Origin: Deltaproteobacteria bacterium
GTDB lineage: Bacteria; Desulfobacterota; Dissulfuribacteria; Dissulfuribacterales; QOAL01
Length of the DNA stretch: 49,832 nucleotides
NCBI GenBank assembly: GCA_015494395.1
Contig: WGBG01000168.1
Span: forward strand, 1-49,832
Reading direction: 5' to 3'
The position numbers were made by a program, and so were the translations under genes. Below, in pieces: positions 33,007-43,082 of this stretch. The number at the start of each line of letters is the position of its first letter. The first letter of the stretch is position 1. The notes beneath the pieces were generated by a model. That model was given only the letters and a program-made list of their open reading frames with translations. It was not told the DNA's origin and made no database searches.

Positions 33007-35005
33007 TGTCCTTGTTTTCTTCAGGGGATTGTCCTGTTGGTGGCTGCCCTGATTCAGTATTTTCTGATCCTGTCAGTCGCAGTCCGTGGTCAGACGATTC
33101 TTCTTCCGCATGGCGTTCTTTTTCATTGCCTGAATCAGCCCCCTTCGTGCTGCCATTCTCAGACTTTTCTCCGGGGGCCGGGGGGGCCGGCTTTTCTCCC
33201 TGCTGTTCACCGTTTCGGCACTCCCTCATTATTTCTTCAATTGCCTGTGCGTCGAGTGTTTCATTCTCAAGCAGGCTTTTGGCAATGGCATGAAGACACT
33301 TTATGTGTTCCTGGATGAGGTTGGTTGTCTTCTGGTAGGCATCTCTTAGAATGCGTGAGACCTCTTCGTCAATAAGTTCAGCAGTCTTTTCACTGTACTC
33401 CTTCACATGCCCAAAGTCCTTGCCAAGGAATATCTCGTTGTTTCTCTTGGCAAATGCCACAGGACCAAGCTTGTCGCTCATTCCCCACTCACACACCATT
33501 TTTCGTGCCATTGAAGAAGCACGTTCAATGTCATTTCCTGCACCAGTTGTAAGCTCGTTAAAGATAAGCTCCTCGGCAATACGGCCACCCATGAGTATGC
33601 AAAGGTTGCTGTTCAAATAGGTGCGTGAATATGTGTGGCGTTCATCCTCAGGAAGCTGCTGGGTAAGCCCCAGCGCAAGTCCCCTTGGGATGATTGTAAC
33701 TTTGTGGAGGGGATCAGCTCCGGGGAGCAGTTTTGCAATAAGTGTGTGTCCTGCCTCATGGTAGGCAGTGACCCGTTTCTCCTCATCCGAGAGGATCATG
33801 CTCTTTCGTTCAGCGCCCATGAGGACCTTGTCCTTGGCCTCCTCAAAGTCCTCCATCTCCACCTTTTCCTTGTCCTTGCGCGCTGCAAGCAGGGCTGCCT
33901 CGTTTACGAGGTTTTCAAGGTCTGCCCCGGAAAAGCCCGGTGTCCCCCTTGCAACAAGGCTCAAGTCAACGTCATCTGCCAGTGGCGTGTTTTCACTGTG
34001 AACCTTGAGGATTGCCTCCCGGCCCTTTACATCGGGTACAGGGACAGCGACCTGACGGTCAAATCTCCCGGGCCTTAGAAGGGCCGGATCAAGCACATCT
34101 GGCCGGTTGGTTGCAGAAACAACTATTACACTCTCTGTGGTTTCAAAACCGTCCATTTCAACAAGGAGCTGGTTCAGTGTCTGTTCCCTTTCGTCATGCC
34201 CTCCGCCAAGGCCTGCGCCCCTGTGACGGCCCACGGCGTCGATTTCATCAATGAAGATGATGCATGGGGCGTGTTTTTTTGCCTGAAGGAACAGGTCCCT
34301 TACCCTGGAGGCACCAACTCCCACAAACATCTCAACAAAGTCAGAGCCGCTTATGTTGAAAAAGGGCACCTCGGCCTCCCCTGCTATGGCCTTGGCAAGA
34401 AGGGTTTTTCCTGTTCCCGGAGGGCCAACAAGGAGTACACCCTTGGGGATGCGGCCCCCAAGCTTGGTGAATTTCTGGGGATCTTTCAGGAATTCAATGA
34501 TCTCCTGGAGTTCTTCCTTGGCCTCCTCTACGCCGGCAACATCCTTGAAGGTTACGTTTACCTCATCGCCGGACTGCATCTTTGCCCTGCTGCGTCCAAA
34601 GGACATGGCCCTTCCGCCGCCACCCTGCATCTGCCGCATGAAAAATATCCATACGCCTATAAGGAGCAGCATTGGGAACCAAGAAATCAGCACAGTGAGA
34701 TACCAAGGCGCCTCTTCATGGGCCTTGACCTGAATTACCACACCCTTTGCCCTGAGTTCCTTTATCAGGTCAGGGTCATTTGCAGGCATCACAGTGACAA
34801 ACGGGGCGTTGTTGGTAAACGTGCCCTGGATTTTGTCCTTGTCTATGAGTACCTTTGCAACCTGTCCCTTCTCAACAAATGCAAGGAAATCACTGTATGG
34901 AAGTTCCTGATTGCCTGTCTGCGGCGTATTGAACAGGTTGAATATAAAGACCATTACAAGGCCGATAACCAGCCATAAACTCATATTTTTATAAAAATTA
35001 TTCAA
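32999..35005 (-). CDS. ftsH: ATP-dependent zinc metalloprotease FtsH
   Basis: A 668-residue membrane protease that degrades misfolded membrane proteins and regulators such as LpxC. Two N-terminal transmembrane helices (about 9-25 and 103-122) flank a periplasmic domain. The AAA module has Walker A GPPGTGKT (194-201), Walker [10 protein letters not shown] and the SRH. The zinc site is HEAGH (416-420). The C-terminal 55 residues are a hydrophilic Glu/Gly/Ser-rich tail. I read the start as TTG at 35005, with GGAGG at the right distance; an ATG eight codons later has none. Confidence 0.95.
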   Translation of the reverse strand: MNNFYKNMSLWLVIGLVMVFIFNLFNTPQTGNQELPYSDFLAFVEKGQVAKVLIDKDKIQGTFTNNAPFVTVMPANDPDLIKELRAKGVVIQVKAHEEAPWYLTVLISWFPMLLLIGVWIFFMRQMQGGGGRAMSFGRSRAKMQSGDEVNVTFKDVAGVEEAKEELQEIIEFLKDPQKFTKLGGRIPKGVLLVGPPGTGKTLLAKAIAGEAEVPFFNISGSDFVEMFVGVGASRVRDLFLQAKKHAPCIIFIDEIDAVGRHRGAGLGGGHDEREQTLNQLLVEMDGFETTESVIVVSATNRPDVLDPALLRPGRFDRQVAVPVPDVKGREAILKVHSENTPLADDVDLSLVARGTPGFSGADLENLVNEAALLAARKDKEKVEMEDFEEAKDKVLMGAERKSMILSDEEKRVTAYHEAGHTLIAKLLPGADPLHKVTIIPRGLALGLTQQLPEDERHTYSRTYLNSNLCILMGGRIAEELIFNELTTGAGNDIERASSMARKMVCEWGMSDKLGPVAFAKRNNEIFLGKDFGHVKEYSEKTAELIDEEVSRILRDAYQKTTNLIQEHIKCLHAIAKSLLENETLDAQAIEEIMRECRNGEQQGEKPAPPAPGEKSENGSTKGADSGNEKERHAEEESSDHGLRLTGSENTESGQPPTGQSPEENKDNG

Positions 35006-35082
35006 AAAAGGGCCTCCTGTTTTGCATATTTAGGCGTGCCTTGCGAAATATCCAGGCAACATGTCAATTAATAAATATTATC

Positions 35083-35307
35083 GTATCTATTCAGCGTGGA
35101 AAATGGTCTTGTTTGGAGTGACTTTGAACAATTTCGTAGTTTTTCTTGGCGAAGCGTAGCCACAAAAATCGCGTCTGTCTGAGCGAGGCACGAGCGAGTT
35201 TCGCGATTTTGGCAGAGCAAGCCTTAGAAAAACAAGAAATTGTTCACCGGAACGGAAAAACAAGACCATTTTCCAACCTCCATTTAAAAAATGCGCTGAA
35301 CAGTTAC
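35083..35307 (-). mobile_element. Family B miniature element, copy B3, with 8-bp target duplication
   Basis: A 225 bp copy from GTATCTATTCAGCGT to ATGCGCTGAACAGTTAC, flanked by perfect direct repeats ATATTATC at 35075-35082 and 35308-35315. It lies between tilS and ftsH, and its terminal GTAAC provides the TAA stop of tilS on the minus strand. The long palindrome could act as a hairpin in the tilS-ftsH transcript. Confidence 0.9.
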
Positions 35308-36755
35308 ATATTATCATAATCCAGCCACGTAAAGATAAAACACCTTTCATCCACCTTTCCGTAAGGGGCGGCATGTTCTGAAACCTCAAGCCCTCCCACA
35401 GCTATCACTTCGTTGCCTGTGACAAGCAGGGGAATCCGGTCTCGAACAGACCTTGGAATTTTACAGTTTATCAAAAATTTTTTTAATTTGCATTCAAATC
35501 CACGCCCTGCCGGGGAAAATCTGTCCCCAGGTACCCTTGACCGGATTCCAAGGGGAAAGGATATACTGTCTTCAGCAAGGTAAAGGGTGTGGGGAAACGG
35601 ATTTTTTTTGAGCCGGAAATCCTGTGGCAGTGGTCCCTCTTCAATGGTGATTTCCCCTGTACCATTGGGAAGTTTGTAACAGCCGGGCTTGTAAATCTTG
35701 AAATCAAAGCTCTGTGGCAGAGTGCTGCAGGGTTCATCTTTAATAATTTGCAGCAGGTTGTAGCTGCGCCTGGCATGCATCATCCCGGGAAGACTAATGT
35801 CCCCGGATGGCAGTTCTGCAAGTATCAGCCTGTCAATTGCAAAGAGATGGGCTGAAGTCAGGTTGCCATCAAGTCCCTGCACTCTCTCAATGGCAAGCCT
35901 GTAAATCCTTCTTCGAATGGCAGGGTGAAACAGAACAAGTCTCTCAATGTTCAGGGCAGTAATCTTTGATGCGCCAGCGGAATCAGGCTCTAGACACTGC
36001 TCGAAAGCCTCTGATGCCTCAGCCTCAATAAAGTCCATATCATCGGAGAGCAGAGATGCTGTACGGTTTAATGCCTCTGTTATTGCCGGATTAAAATTTT
36101 CCCTGATAAACGGGATAAGGTCCAGGCGAACCCTGTTTCTCAGATACTTGCGGCTACTGTTCGAGGAATCTTCCACATAATCAATTCCGGAATCTTTAAG
36201 GAACCCGCGTATGTCATCACCATAAACCCCAAGCATGGGACGAATTACTGTAGCATCCCGTTTCCAGGGTACGCCGCAAAGCCCCCTGAGGCTGGTTCCC
36301 CTGATAAGCCGCAAAAGCACCTCTTCTGCCTGGTCATCGGCATTGTGTGCAGTTGCTATGAAGTCTGAGCCTGTATCCTTGCGAACTTTTTCAAGAAAAT
36401 TATACCTAAGCACCCGTGCCGCTTCCTGAACAGACAGCCCTCTGGACTCTGCAAGCTCCATTACATTGCCAGTGCCAAGTGTAAAGGGGATGTGCATGGA
36501 TTCTGCCAGATTCCTGCTGAACATGGCATCCCTGCGGGATTCATCGCCCCGCAGATTGTGGTCAAAGTGTGCCATGTGCAGGTGCAGGGACATCTCCTTT
36601 TTTAATGAGTTAAAGAGATGTGTCATGCAGACAGAATCTGCCCCGCCGGATACTGCAAGAACAATGCTGCTGCCCGGCTGAAAAAGTTTGTGTTTGCGGG
36701 CAGCGGCACGAACAGAGTCTAAAAGTTTGGTTTTGAGCTTATGGGTGGATGTCAA
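35304..36755 (-). CDS. tilS: tRNA(Ile)-lysidine synthase
   Basis: An enzyme of about 483 residues that attaches lysine to C34 of the tRNA-Ile with CAU anticodon, so that it reads AUA. The PP-loop VLAVSGGADSV binds ATP, and the downstream HNADDQAEEVLLRL motif is typical. The start is uncertain: the longest frame (ATG 36896) encodes its first 36 residues within mobile element A6. I prefer TTG 36755, preceded by AGGG, where similarity to the family should begin. The stop comes from element B3; before that insertion the protein would have ended DYDNIY instead of DYDNM. Confidence 0.88.
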   Translation of the reverse strand: MTSTHKLKTKLLDSVRAAARKHKLFQPGSSIVLAVSGGADSVCMTHLFNSLKKEMSLHLHMAHFDHNLRGDESRRDAMFSRNLAESMHIPFTLGTGNVMELAESRGLSVQEAARVLRYNFLEKVRKDTGSDFIATAHNADDQAEEVLLRLIRGTSLRGLCGVPWKRDATVIRPMLGVYGDDIRGFLKDSGIDYVEDSSNSSRKYLRNRVRLDLIPFIRENFNPAITEALNRTASLLSDDMDFIEAEASEAFEQCLEPDSAGASKITALNIERLVLFHPAIRRRIYRLAIERVQGLDGNLTSAHLFAIDRLILAELPSGDISLPGMMHARRSYNLLQIIKDEPCSTLPQSFDFKIYKPGCYKLPNGTGEITIEEGPLPQDFRLKKNPFPHTLYLAEDSISFPLGIRSRVPGDRFSPAGRGFECKLKKFLINCKIPRSVRDRIPLLVTGNEVIAVGGLEVSEHAAPYGKVDERCFIFTWLDYDNM

Positions 36756-36786
36756 ACGGGCCCTGAGCCGTATAATTCTAATAGAA

Positions 36787-36992
36787 CCTGGATTGAGCGA
36801 TTGTCGGATTTGCTGTAGATCCGCGAAAGGGAAATTCCCATAATAGTCGGCTATATGGGAACTTCTCTGACAAAGGAGATGCAGTGAATCCGGCAATCCC
36901 GAAGGGTTTCAAAAGTTGAAGAGTATGATAGATATAACCCCTTTTAATATCGTATAATCATTTCTTCAAATTTTTGAAACGCTCAATTCAGG
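36787..36992 (-). mobile_element. Family A miniature element, copy A6, with 5-bp target duplication
   Basis: A full-length 206 bp copy in minus orientation, from CCTGGATTGAGCG to AACGCTCAATTCAGG on the plus strand. It is flanked by TAGAA at 36782-36786 and 36993-36997. Its right end faces tilS and reads in frame into that gene. It is nearly identical to copy A1. Confidence 0.87.
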
Positions 36993-37062
36993 TAGAAATT
37001 AAATCAGTTGTTGTAATCGCCAAAAAAGTTTTCGGAGTTTCACGAACCCCGTATCAGCAGGC

Positions 37063-37542
37063 TCAGCCACCACCTGCAGCAGCATTAAGTGATGCAAGAA
37101 TCTCCATTGGAGATGCAGTCTTTACGTCAACAATCTGTGCCTTGAGGTTAAGGTCCTTGCCCGCCGCCGGGTGGTTAAAGTCTGCCTCAACGTAATCATC
37201 ATGTATGCGCCGTACCATGAAACGCATTTTGGGGCCTTGGGCATCGGCTTCTTCGTAGATAGTGCCCTCTTTCAGACGGTCCAGATTCCTGATCTGGCTT
37301 TTGGGTATGGATTTAACCAGTTTTTCATCATAATGCCCAAATGCCTGGGATGCTGGAATGGTAAGGTCAAGGGTTTCTCCTTTGGCCCTTCCTGAAAGTG
37401 CCTGTTCAAGCACTGGCAGGATACGATCCCTGCCATACAGGAATTTTGAAGTGAAATCCCTCTGCAGCTCCGGAGGAGTCTCGCCATCTTTAACACTTAA
37501 TGTATATTTAACCGTGACTACTGTATCTTGTTGTACCTGCAT
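37063..37542 (-). CDS. FKBP-type peptidyl-prolyl isomerase, SlyD-like
   Basis: A 159-residue cytoplasmic isomerase and chaperone. The split FKBP domain (VKYTLSVKDGE.., YGRDRILPVLEQALSGRAKG) is interrupted by an insert-in-flap chaperone domain (about 70-125, ending in VEADFNHPAAGKDL, the SlyD signature). The long metal-binding His-rich tail of E. coli SlyD is absent; the protein ends in AAAGGG. It is on the same strand as tilS, upstream of element A6. Confidence 0.88.
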   Translation of the reverse strand: MQVQQDTVVTVKYTLSVKDGETPPELQRDFTSKFLYGRDRILPVLEQALSGRAKGETLDLTIPASQAFGHYDEKLVKSIPKSQIRNLDRLKEGTIYEEADAQGPKMRFMVRRIHDDYVEADFNHPAAGKDLNLKAQIVDVKTASPMEILASLNAAAGGG

Positions 37543-37894
37543 CAGGTGCTCTCCTAAAAATTTATGATTCTGAAGCGGTGATTATAAACCGCGGTTATGC
37601 AACTTTGCCGTTTTTGGTATTTATTTGGCAGACAAAATACTATATTTTTCAGTAAATGCAAAACAGACAATATAAATTTCTTTTGTCCATGTTTGATGCC
37701 CTGGTTCAGATATTTACACCTGGATTGAACCACAGTTGGATTTTCAGGTTACAATTTGCTTGAGTACACCGGCAAAATGAGCTATGGATATGTCTCGTTT
37801 AATGCGTATTTGTCCTTTAATTTCTCGAAGTTTATTAACAGGGGCAGCAACTCAGACCTGATATTTATTTAAGAATTAAACAGCAACCAGAACA
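37543..37894. other. Divergent intergenic region between slyD-like gene and ileS
   Basis: AT-rich, with no open frame worth reporting. It contains a promoter candidate for ileS, TTGAGT (37760-37765) and TATGGA (37783-37788) separated by 17 bases. No T-box or other leader structure was recognised, and ileS lacks a clear ribosome binding site. Confidence 0.45.
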
Positions 37895-40732
37895 ATGGAT
37901 TATAAAAAGACACTCAATCTTCCCAAAACCAAGTTTCCAATGAAGGCTAACCTCAATCAGAGGGAGCCTGAGATGCTTAAACGCTGGTCCAAAATGGACC
38001 TTTACGGCAAACTCAGAGAGGCAAAGGCAGGACAGCCCAGGTTCATCCTCCATGACGGGCCTCCATACGCAAACGGGCACATTCATCTTGGTCACACGGT
38101 AAACAAGATCCTGAAGGATGTAATAGTTAAATCCAGGCAGATGAGCGGTATGGATGCGCCCTATGTGCCCGGCTGGGACTGTCATGGCCTGCCCATAGAG
38201 ATCAATGTGGAGAAAGAGCTTGGCAGGAAAAAACGGGAGATGGACATTGTTGCCATCCGCAAGGCGTGCCGAAAATATGCCGGGAAATTCATCAAGATAC
38301 AGCGCAAGGAGTTTGAGCGCCTTGGGGTCCTTGGGGACTGGGACAATCCATATCTTACACTGAGGTTTGAATATGAGGCGGCCATTGCCCAGGAGTTCTG
38401 CCGTATCTTCCTTGAAGGCCATGTGATAAAGAACAAGAAGCCTGTGCATTGGTGTCCAAAGTGTGTGACTGCCCTTGCAGAGGCCGAGGTTGAATATGCT
38501 GATCACAAATCCCCTTCCATAACTGTAAAATTCCCCTGTGATACAGACCTGGTTGAAAAACTCAAAGGCATTGCAGGAGACTTTGACATTCCTGCATATC
38601 TCCTCATCTGGACTACTACCCCCTGGACACTGCCTGCAAACCAGGCTGTGGCAGTGCATCCGGACTTTGAATACGTAATTGTTGAAGTGCCTGATGGACG
38701 CGGCGGCAGTGAGATCTGGCTGGTGGCTGAAGAGCGGCTTATGGCTGTGCTGCTGTCAGCAGGTCTTGAGCAGCCTGATGTCAAAATCATGGGCAGGTTC
38801 AGAGGGGCGGAGATAGCAGGGCTTAACACCCTTCATCCCTTTATAGACCGGAAGAGCCCTGTGATAACGGCTGATTACGTAACCCTGGATGCAGGAACCG
38901 GTAATGTCCACACTGCCCCTGGTCATGGTGCTGACGACTATGAAAGCGGGTTGAGGTACGGGCTTGATGTCTATTCTCCGGTTAATGATTACGGCAAGTT
39001 CACCGATGAAGTGCCTGAGTTTGCCGGCATGAAGGTCTTTGACGCCAATGCACCGATTATTGAGCTTCTGCAGGCCAGGAACGCACTTGTTGCCTCAGAG
39101 GACATTGAACACAGTTACCCACACTGCTGGCGCTGCAAGCGGCCCGTACTCTTCAGGGCAACTGCCCAGTGGTTTATCTCAATGGACAGGAAAGGGCTAC
39201 GGAAGGAGGCCCTTGAGAATATCAATGAGGTAAAATGGATACCCTCCTGGGGCAGGGAGCGGATCTATGGCATGGTGGAGGCAAGGCCTGACTGGTGTAT
39301 CTCCAGGCAGCGTGCCTGGGGCGTGCCTGTTACTGTTCTCATGTGTGAAAAATGTGATGAACCTGTAATGGATCAGGCAGTTGCCTCTCGTATTGTTGAA
39401 ATCTTCAGACAGGAGGGAGCTGACGCTTGGTTTGTGAGGGATGCCTCTGAATTTCTTCCTGAAGGTTCAAAATGCCCTGCCTGCGGCAGCACCAGGGTCA
39501 GAAAGGAGATGGATATACTTGATGTCTGGTTTGATTCCGGTGTTAGCCATGCCGCAGTCCTTGAAAAGAGGGATGAGCTACAGTCACCTGCTGATCTTTA
39601 TCTTGAGGGAAGCGATCAGCACAGAGGGTGGTTTCAGAGCTCGCTTCTTACCAGTGTTGCCACAAGGCACAGGGCTCCCTATCTTGAGGTGCTTACCCAC
39701 GGTTTTGTGGTGGATGGCAAGGGCAAGAAGATGTCAAAGTCCGTGGGTAATGTGATTCCCCCCGAGAAGGTAATCAAAAGGTACGGAGCTGAGGTGTTGA
39801 GGCTCTGGGTCTCTGCCGAGGACTATCAGGACGATATTAAGATATCAGACGAGATCCTTAACAGGCTTACAGATGCCTACCGCAAGATAAGAAACACCAT
39901 CAGGTATCTTCTGAGCAACATCTCTGATTTTGAGCCTTCAAGAGACGCCGTGCCGTTTGGTGAGCTTGAGCCAATTGACAGGTGGGCCATGTGGCGTATA
40001 GGTGAACTTACTGCTGAACTTCAAAGGGCATATTCTGAATACAGGTTTCACAGGGTCTTTCATGAGCTTCACCGCTTCTGCACCGTGGATATGAGTGCCC
40101 TTTACCTGGATATCCTGAAGGATCGCCTTTACTGTGAGCTTCCCAAGGGAAAACTTCGCAGGTCTGCCCAGACAGTTATTCACAGGATAGCCACTGATCT
40201 CCTGCTCATCATGGCGCCAGTACTCTCCTTTACTGCTGAAGAGGCATGGACACATCTCCAGGGAACAGACCAGGGCTCTATCTTTCTGGAATCCTTTCCG
40301 CAAAGGCCTGATGTCAATGCAGATGATGAGTTTGTCCGGTTCTGGGAAAAAATCTGGAAGATAAGGGCAGAGATCACCAAGGCCCTTGAACTTGCAAGAA
40401 AAGACAAGAAGATAGGGCTTGCCCTTGATGCAAGGGTCACAGTGTGTGTCCCTGATGAGTTCAGGTCCCTTGTGGAAGAAAATATTGATCTTCTCAGGGA
40501 TATTGCCATTGTTTCCCAGCTTGGTTCAGCAGAATCCCTTGAAACCGCCCAGGGGGAACATGATACAGTGTGGCAGAGTGAGGAAGTCCCCGGGCTTATA
40601 ATCAAGGTTGAGCCTGCATCCGGTGGCAAGTGCGAGAGATGCTGGCAGTGGAGTGAAGATATATCTGATTCAGGCCCCTGGCCCAATACATGTCCAAGGT
40701 GTGCGGCGGTATTAGATAAGCTGCAGCCGTGA
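37895..40732 (+). CDS. ileS: Isoleucyl-tRNA synthetase
   Basis: A 945-residue class I synthetase charging tRNA-Ile. The HIGH motif is HIHLGH (62-67) and KMSKS lies at 612-616. The editing domain ([32 protein letters not shown]) that removes mis-charged valine is present. The bacterial-type zinc ribbon closes the protein (CERCW..CPRC). It is followed within one base by a phosphotransferase gene. Confidence 0.96.
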   Translation: MDYKKTLNLPKTKFPMKANLNQREPEMLKRWSKMDLYGKLREAKAGQPRFILHDGPPYANGHIHLGHTVNKILKDVIVKSRQMSGMDAPYVPGWDCHGLPIEINVEKELGRKKREMDIVAIRKACRKYAGKFIKIQRKEFERLGVLGDWDNPYLTLRFEYEAAIAQEFCRIFLEGHVIKNKKPVHWCPKCVTALAEAEVEYADHKSPSITVKFPCDTDLVEKLKGIAGDFDIPAYLLIWTTTPWTLPANQAVAVHPDFEYVIVEVPDGRGGSEIWLVAEERLMAVLLSAGLEQPDVKIMGRFRGAEIAGLNTLHPFIDRKSPVITADYVTLDAGTGNVHTAPGHGADDYESGLRYGLDVYSPVNDYGKFTDEVPEFAGMKVFDANAPIIELLQARNALVASEDIEHSYPHCWRCKRPVLFRATAQWFISMDRKGLRKEALENINEVKWIPSWGRERIYGMVEARPDWCISRQRAWGVPVTVLMCEKCDEPVMDQAVASRIVEIFRQEGADAWFVRDASEFLPEGSKCPACGSTRVRKEMDILDVWFDSGVSHAAVLEKRDELQSPADLYLEGSDQHRGWFQSSLLTSVATRHRAPYLEVLTHGFVVDGKGKKMSKSVGNVIPPEKVIKRYGAEVLRLWVSAEDYQDDIKISDEILNRLTDAYRKIRNTIRYLLSNISDFEPSRDAVPFGELEPIDRWAMWRIGELTAELQRAYSEYRFHRVFHELHRFCTVDMSALYLDILKDRLYCELPKGKLRRSAQTVIHRIATDLLLIMAPVLSFTAEEAWTHLQGTDQGSIFLESFPQRPDVNADDEFVRFWEKIWKIRAEITKALELARKDKKIGLALDARVTVCVPDEFRSLVEENIDLLRDIAIVSQLGSAESLETAQGEHDTVWQSEEVPGLIIKVEPASGGKCERCWQWSEDISDSGPWPNTCPRCAAVLDKLQP

Positions 40733-40733
40733 G

Positions 40734-41372
40734 GTGCGCTTCATGAATCTTGAATCCTTGAGCAGTATCAGTGAATTCTGCAGGGAGAAGGCCCGTCCCT
40801 TGCTCCTCCCGGTGGTTCGCTGGTTTGAGCTTATGGGGTTAAGTCCCAATGACGTAACCCTGTTCGGCCTTCTCTGCTATGCCCTGTGCGGTGTTGCCAT
40901 TGCCTCTGGGCACCTCTTTACTGCCGCCTCAATCATCGTTGTCTTTGGTCCTCTTGATGTAATTGACGGCATGCTTGCCAGGGAGACAGGCAGGGTAAGC
41001 CGGTTTGGGGCATTTCTTGATTCAGTTACCGACAGGTACGCAGAATTTTTTGTTTTTCTGGGCATTCTTGCCCACGCAATACTTCATCGGAATGCCGGTC
41101 TTGCCGGAAGCATGATGGTTCTCATGGCGTGGACCGGTTCATTTATGGTGAGTTATGTCCGTGCCAGGGCCGAGTCGCTTGGCTACTCCTGCACAGTGGG
41201 TTTCTTTACGCGTTTTGAGCGCATGGTCATGATTGTGTTTATGCTTGTAACCGGATGGTTATATGAAGGGTTGCTGATACTGGCAGTCTGCACCCACTTC
41301 ACCGCCTTTCAGCGTATCATGCATGTGCTCCAGGCATCAAAGTCCCGGAATCCGGCAGAGCGTGAAGAGTAA
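40734..41372 (+). CDS. CDP-alcohol phosphatidyltransferase family protein
   Basis: A 212-residue integral membrane enzyme with about six helices. The catalytic motif DGMLARETGRVSRFGAFLD, continued by SVTD, fits the DGx2ARx8Gx3Dx3D consensus completely. It transfers a phospho-alcohol to or from CDP-diacylglycerol or CDP-archaeol-like donors; the acceptor alcohol (glycerol phosphate, inositol phosphate or other) is not predictable. GTG 40734 is one base after the ileS stop; ATG 40743 is an alternative. Confidence 0.85.
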   Translation: MRFMNLESLSSISEFCREKARPLLLPVVRWFELMGLSPNDVTLFGLLCYALCGVAIASGHLFTAASIIVVFGPLDVIDGMLARETGRVSRFGAFLDSVTDRYAEFFVFLGILAHAILHRNAGLAGSMMVLMAWTGSFMVSYVRARAESLGYSCTVGFFTRFERMVMIVFMLVTGWLYEGLLILAVCTHFTAFQRIMHVLQASKSRNPAEREE

Positions 41373-42231
41373 TGGTTCACAGGGCGGCACCTTTTTTGTG
41401 GTTGGCACGCCAATAGGAAATCTCCAGGATGTAAGCAGGCGCATGGTGCACTGTCTTGAGTCGGTTGATCTTGTGGCAGCAGAAGATACCAGGCGCACCA
41501 GGACCCTTCTCTCCAGTCTCGGGATTTCAAAAAAGCTGACAAGCTGTCATGAACACAACGAAGCTGCCGGGGCGCAGAAGATAGTAGAGGCGCTTTCCAG
41601 GGGAGAAGACGTTGCCCTGGTAAGCGATGCCGGAACCCCGGTGCTCTCCGACCCTGGCAGAAGGGTTGTTGAGGCTGTACGGAAAAAGGGGTTTGTCATA
41701 GTACCTGTGCCGGGCCCATCGGCTGTAACAGCCGCACTTTCTGTCTCCGGGCTTCCTGCTGACCAGTTTTTCTTTCAGGGTTTCCTTCCCCCCAAAAAAA
41801 ATGCAAGGTGCAAACGTCTTGAAGAGTTGGCACGTATTGAATCAACCCTGGTGTTTTTTGAAGCCCCCCACAGGTTGGCTGCCACACTCAGGGATATGTT
41901 GAGTCATCTTGGTGACAGAGAGACATTTATGGCGCGGGAGCTGACCAAAATCCACGAGACACTTTTCCGGGGCAGGCTTTCAGAACTGCTTGAAGAAGTT
42001 GGTGCAAAAGGGGTGAAGGGTGAAATTACTCTGGTTGTGGACGGTGCTGAAGCTCCGGCTCATGGGCTTGATGCCTATGATGAAACCTTGTTGAAAGAGC
42101 TACTTTCCGGGCTGCTTTCCGGAAGACGGTTTTCAACCAGGGAGGCGGCAAGACTGGTCTCGTCCCTTACTGGAATTCCAAGGAATATCCTCTATACAGC
42201 AGCGCTTGGGTGCCGTGTTGAGGCAGACTAA
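41362..42231 (+). CDS. rsmI: 16S rRNA 2'-O-ribose C1402 methyltransferase
   Basis: An about 289-residue SAM-dependent tetrapyrrole-methylase-fold enzyme methylating the ribose of C1402 in 16S rRNA. The family motifs FVVGTPIGNLQDVSRRM, AAEDTRRTR, LVSDAGTPVLSDPG and PVPGPSAVTAALSVSGL are intact. I chose GTG 41362, which overlaps the previous gene by 11 bases; the longer frame from 41323 adds 13 residues unlike the family. Confidence 0.93.
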   Translation: MKSNGSQGGTFFVVGTPIGNLQDVSRRMVHCLESVDLVAAEDTRRTRTLLSSLGISKKLTSCHEHNEAAGAQKIVEALSRGEDVALVSDAGTPVLSDPGRRVVEAVRKKGFVIVPVPGPSAVTAALSVSGLPADQFFFQGFLPPKKNARCKRLEELARIESTLVFFEAPHRLAATLRDMLSHLGDRETFMARELTKIHETLFRGRLSELLEEVGAKGVKGEITLVVDGAEAPAHGLDAYDETLLKELLSGLLSGRRFSTREAARLVSSLTGIPRNILYTAALGCRVEAD

Positions 42232-42452
42232 GTGTCAAAACAGGTCACAAGGAAAATGATTTCCGTGGACTGGTTGGTAAATTTTTTCTTTATATTTTTC
42301 CAAATACATGAAACTCCCGCCTGTGACAGGGTAAAAAGGTCTTGTTTTTTGAAAAAATAGAGTTATATAACTGGAACACATATTGCAGGTATCGTGTGAT
42401 ATGGGGAGAGGGATAATTATGGATATATGTTGTTATTTTGAGGGGAAGTATC

Positions 42453-42665
42453 ATGGCTCCTTATTACAAGTTTGAACAAAATCCAGACCATATCTGCAAT
42501 AATTTTGAGGTCAGCTCACCGGATAACTGCTACAGCTTCTGCAAGTACGCTACTGTGTGGATAGACGGGCAGAGAGAGCGTACCTGTCCATATCCTGAGT
42601 GTCCGCATGTATCTTCCTACTCTCCTTTTCTGAGAGGCATATACTGCAGCCGAACCACCAAGTAA
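42453..42665 (+). CDS. Small Cys-rich protein, unknown
   Basis: A 70-residue acidic-to-neutral protein beginning MAPYYKFEQNPDHIC. It has a good ribosome binding site (GAGGGGAAG) before ATG 42453. Seven cysteines occur as HIC, NCYSFC, TCPYPEC and YC, a spacing that suggests a zinc site or [Fe-S] binding rather than disulfides; no signal peptide is present. I do not recognise a family. Its natural terminator is probably the hairpin at 42991, now separated by element B4. Confidence 0.72.
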   Translation: MAPYYKFEQNPDHICNNFEVSSPDNCYSFCKYATVWIDGQRERTCPYPECPHVSSYSPFLRGIYCSRTTK

Positions 42666-42726
42666 AAGTGGCGGGACTGTTCAGGTCCGGCTGGCTGAAA
42701 GATAACACAACATAACAAATTACTTT

Positions 42727-42951
42727 GTAACTGTTCAGCGTATTTTTTTAATGAAGGTTGGTAAATGGTCTTGTTTTCCGTTCCGGTGAACAATTTCTTG
42801 TTTTTCTAAGGCTTACTCCGCCAAAATCGCGAAACTCGCTCGTTCCTCGCTCAGACAGACGCGATTTTTGTGGCTGCGCTTCGCCAAGAAAAACCACGAA
42901 ATTGTTCAAAGTCACTCCAAAACAAGACCATTTACCACGCTGAATAGATAC
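42727..42951 (+). mobile_element. Family B miniature element, copy B4
   Basis: A 225 bp copy from GTAACTGTTCAGCGTA to CACGCTGAATAGATAC with 8 bp flanks ATTACTTT (42719-42726) and ATAACTTT (42952-42959), one mismatch. Its arms are near-perfect palindromic halves around CTCGCTCGTTCCTCGCTCAG at the centre. It is the best copy for deriving the consensus. Confidence 0.87.
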
Positions 42952-42990
42952 ATAACTTTTAGCCGTGGGCATGCATGGCTTTGATTTGAG

Positions 42991-43015
42991 AGGGCGTAGA
43001 GCGCCCTTTTTTATT
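42991..43015 (+). terminator. Rho-independent terminator
   Basis: AGGGCG / CGCCCT with a 5-base loop is followed by TTTTTATTT. The nearest upstream gene is the Cys-rich protein ending at 42665. Confidence 0.75.
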
Positions 43016-43019
43016 TGTA

Positions 43020-43052
43020 CCTGGGTTGAGCTGTCAATCGCGCTCAAACCAG
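43020..43052. repeat. Family A end remnant
   Basis: CCTGGGTTGAGC and CGCTCAAACCAG, separated by a few bases, resemble the two ends of family A joined together. It lies 30 bases upstream of argS and may be an excision or deletion product. Confidence 0.4.
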
Positions 43053-43082
43053 ATTTTATGAAAGACATAAAGAGAGCCAAAA

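Noticed and set aside
37865-38659. 264-codon minus-strand open frame over the 5' end of ileS
   Set aside because: Antisense shadow of ileS; no start signals.
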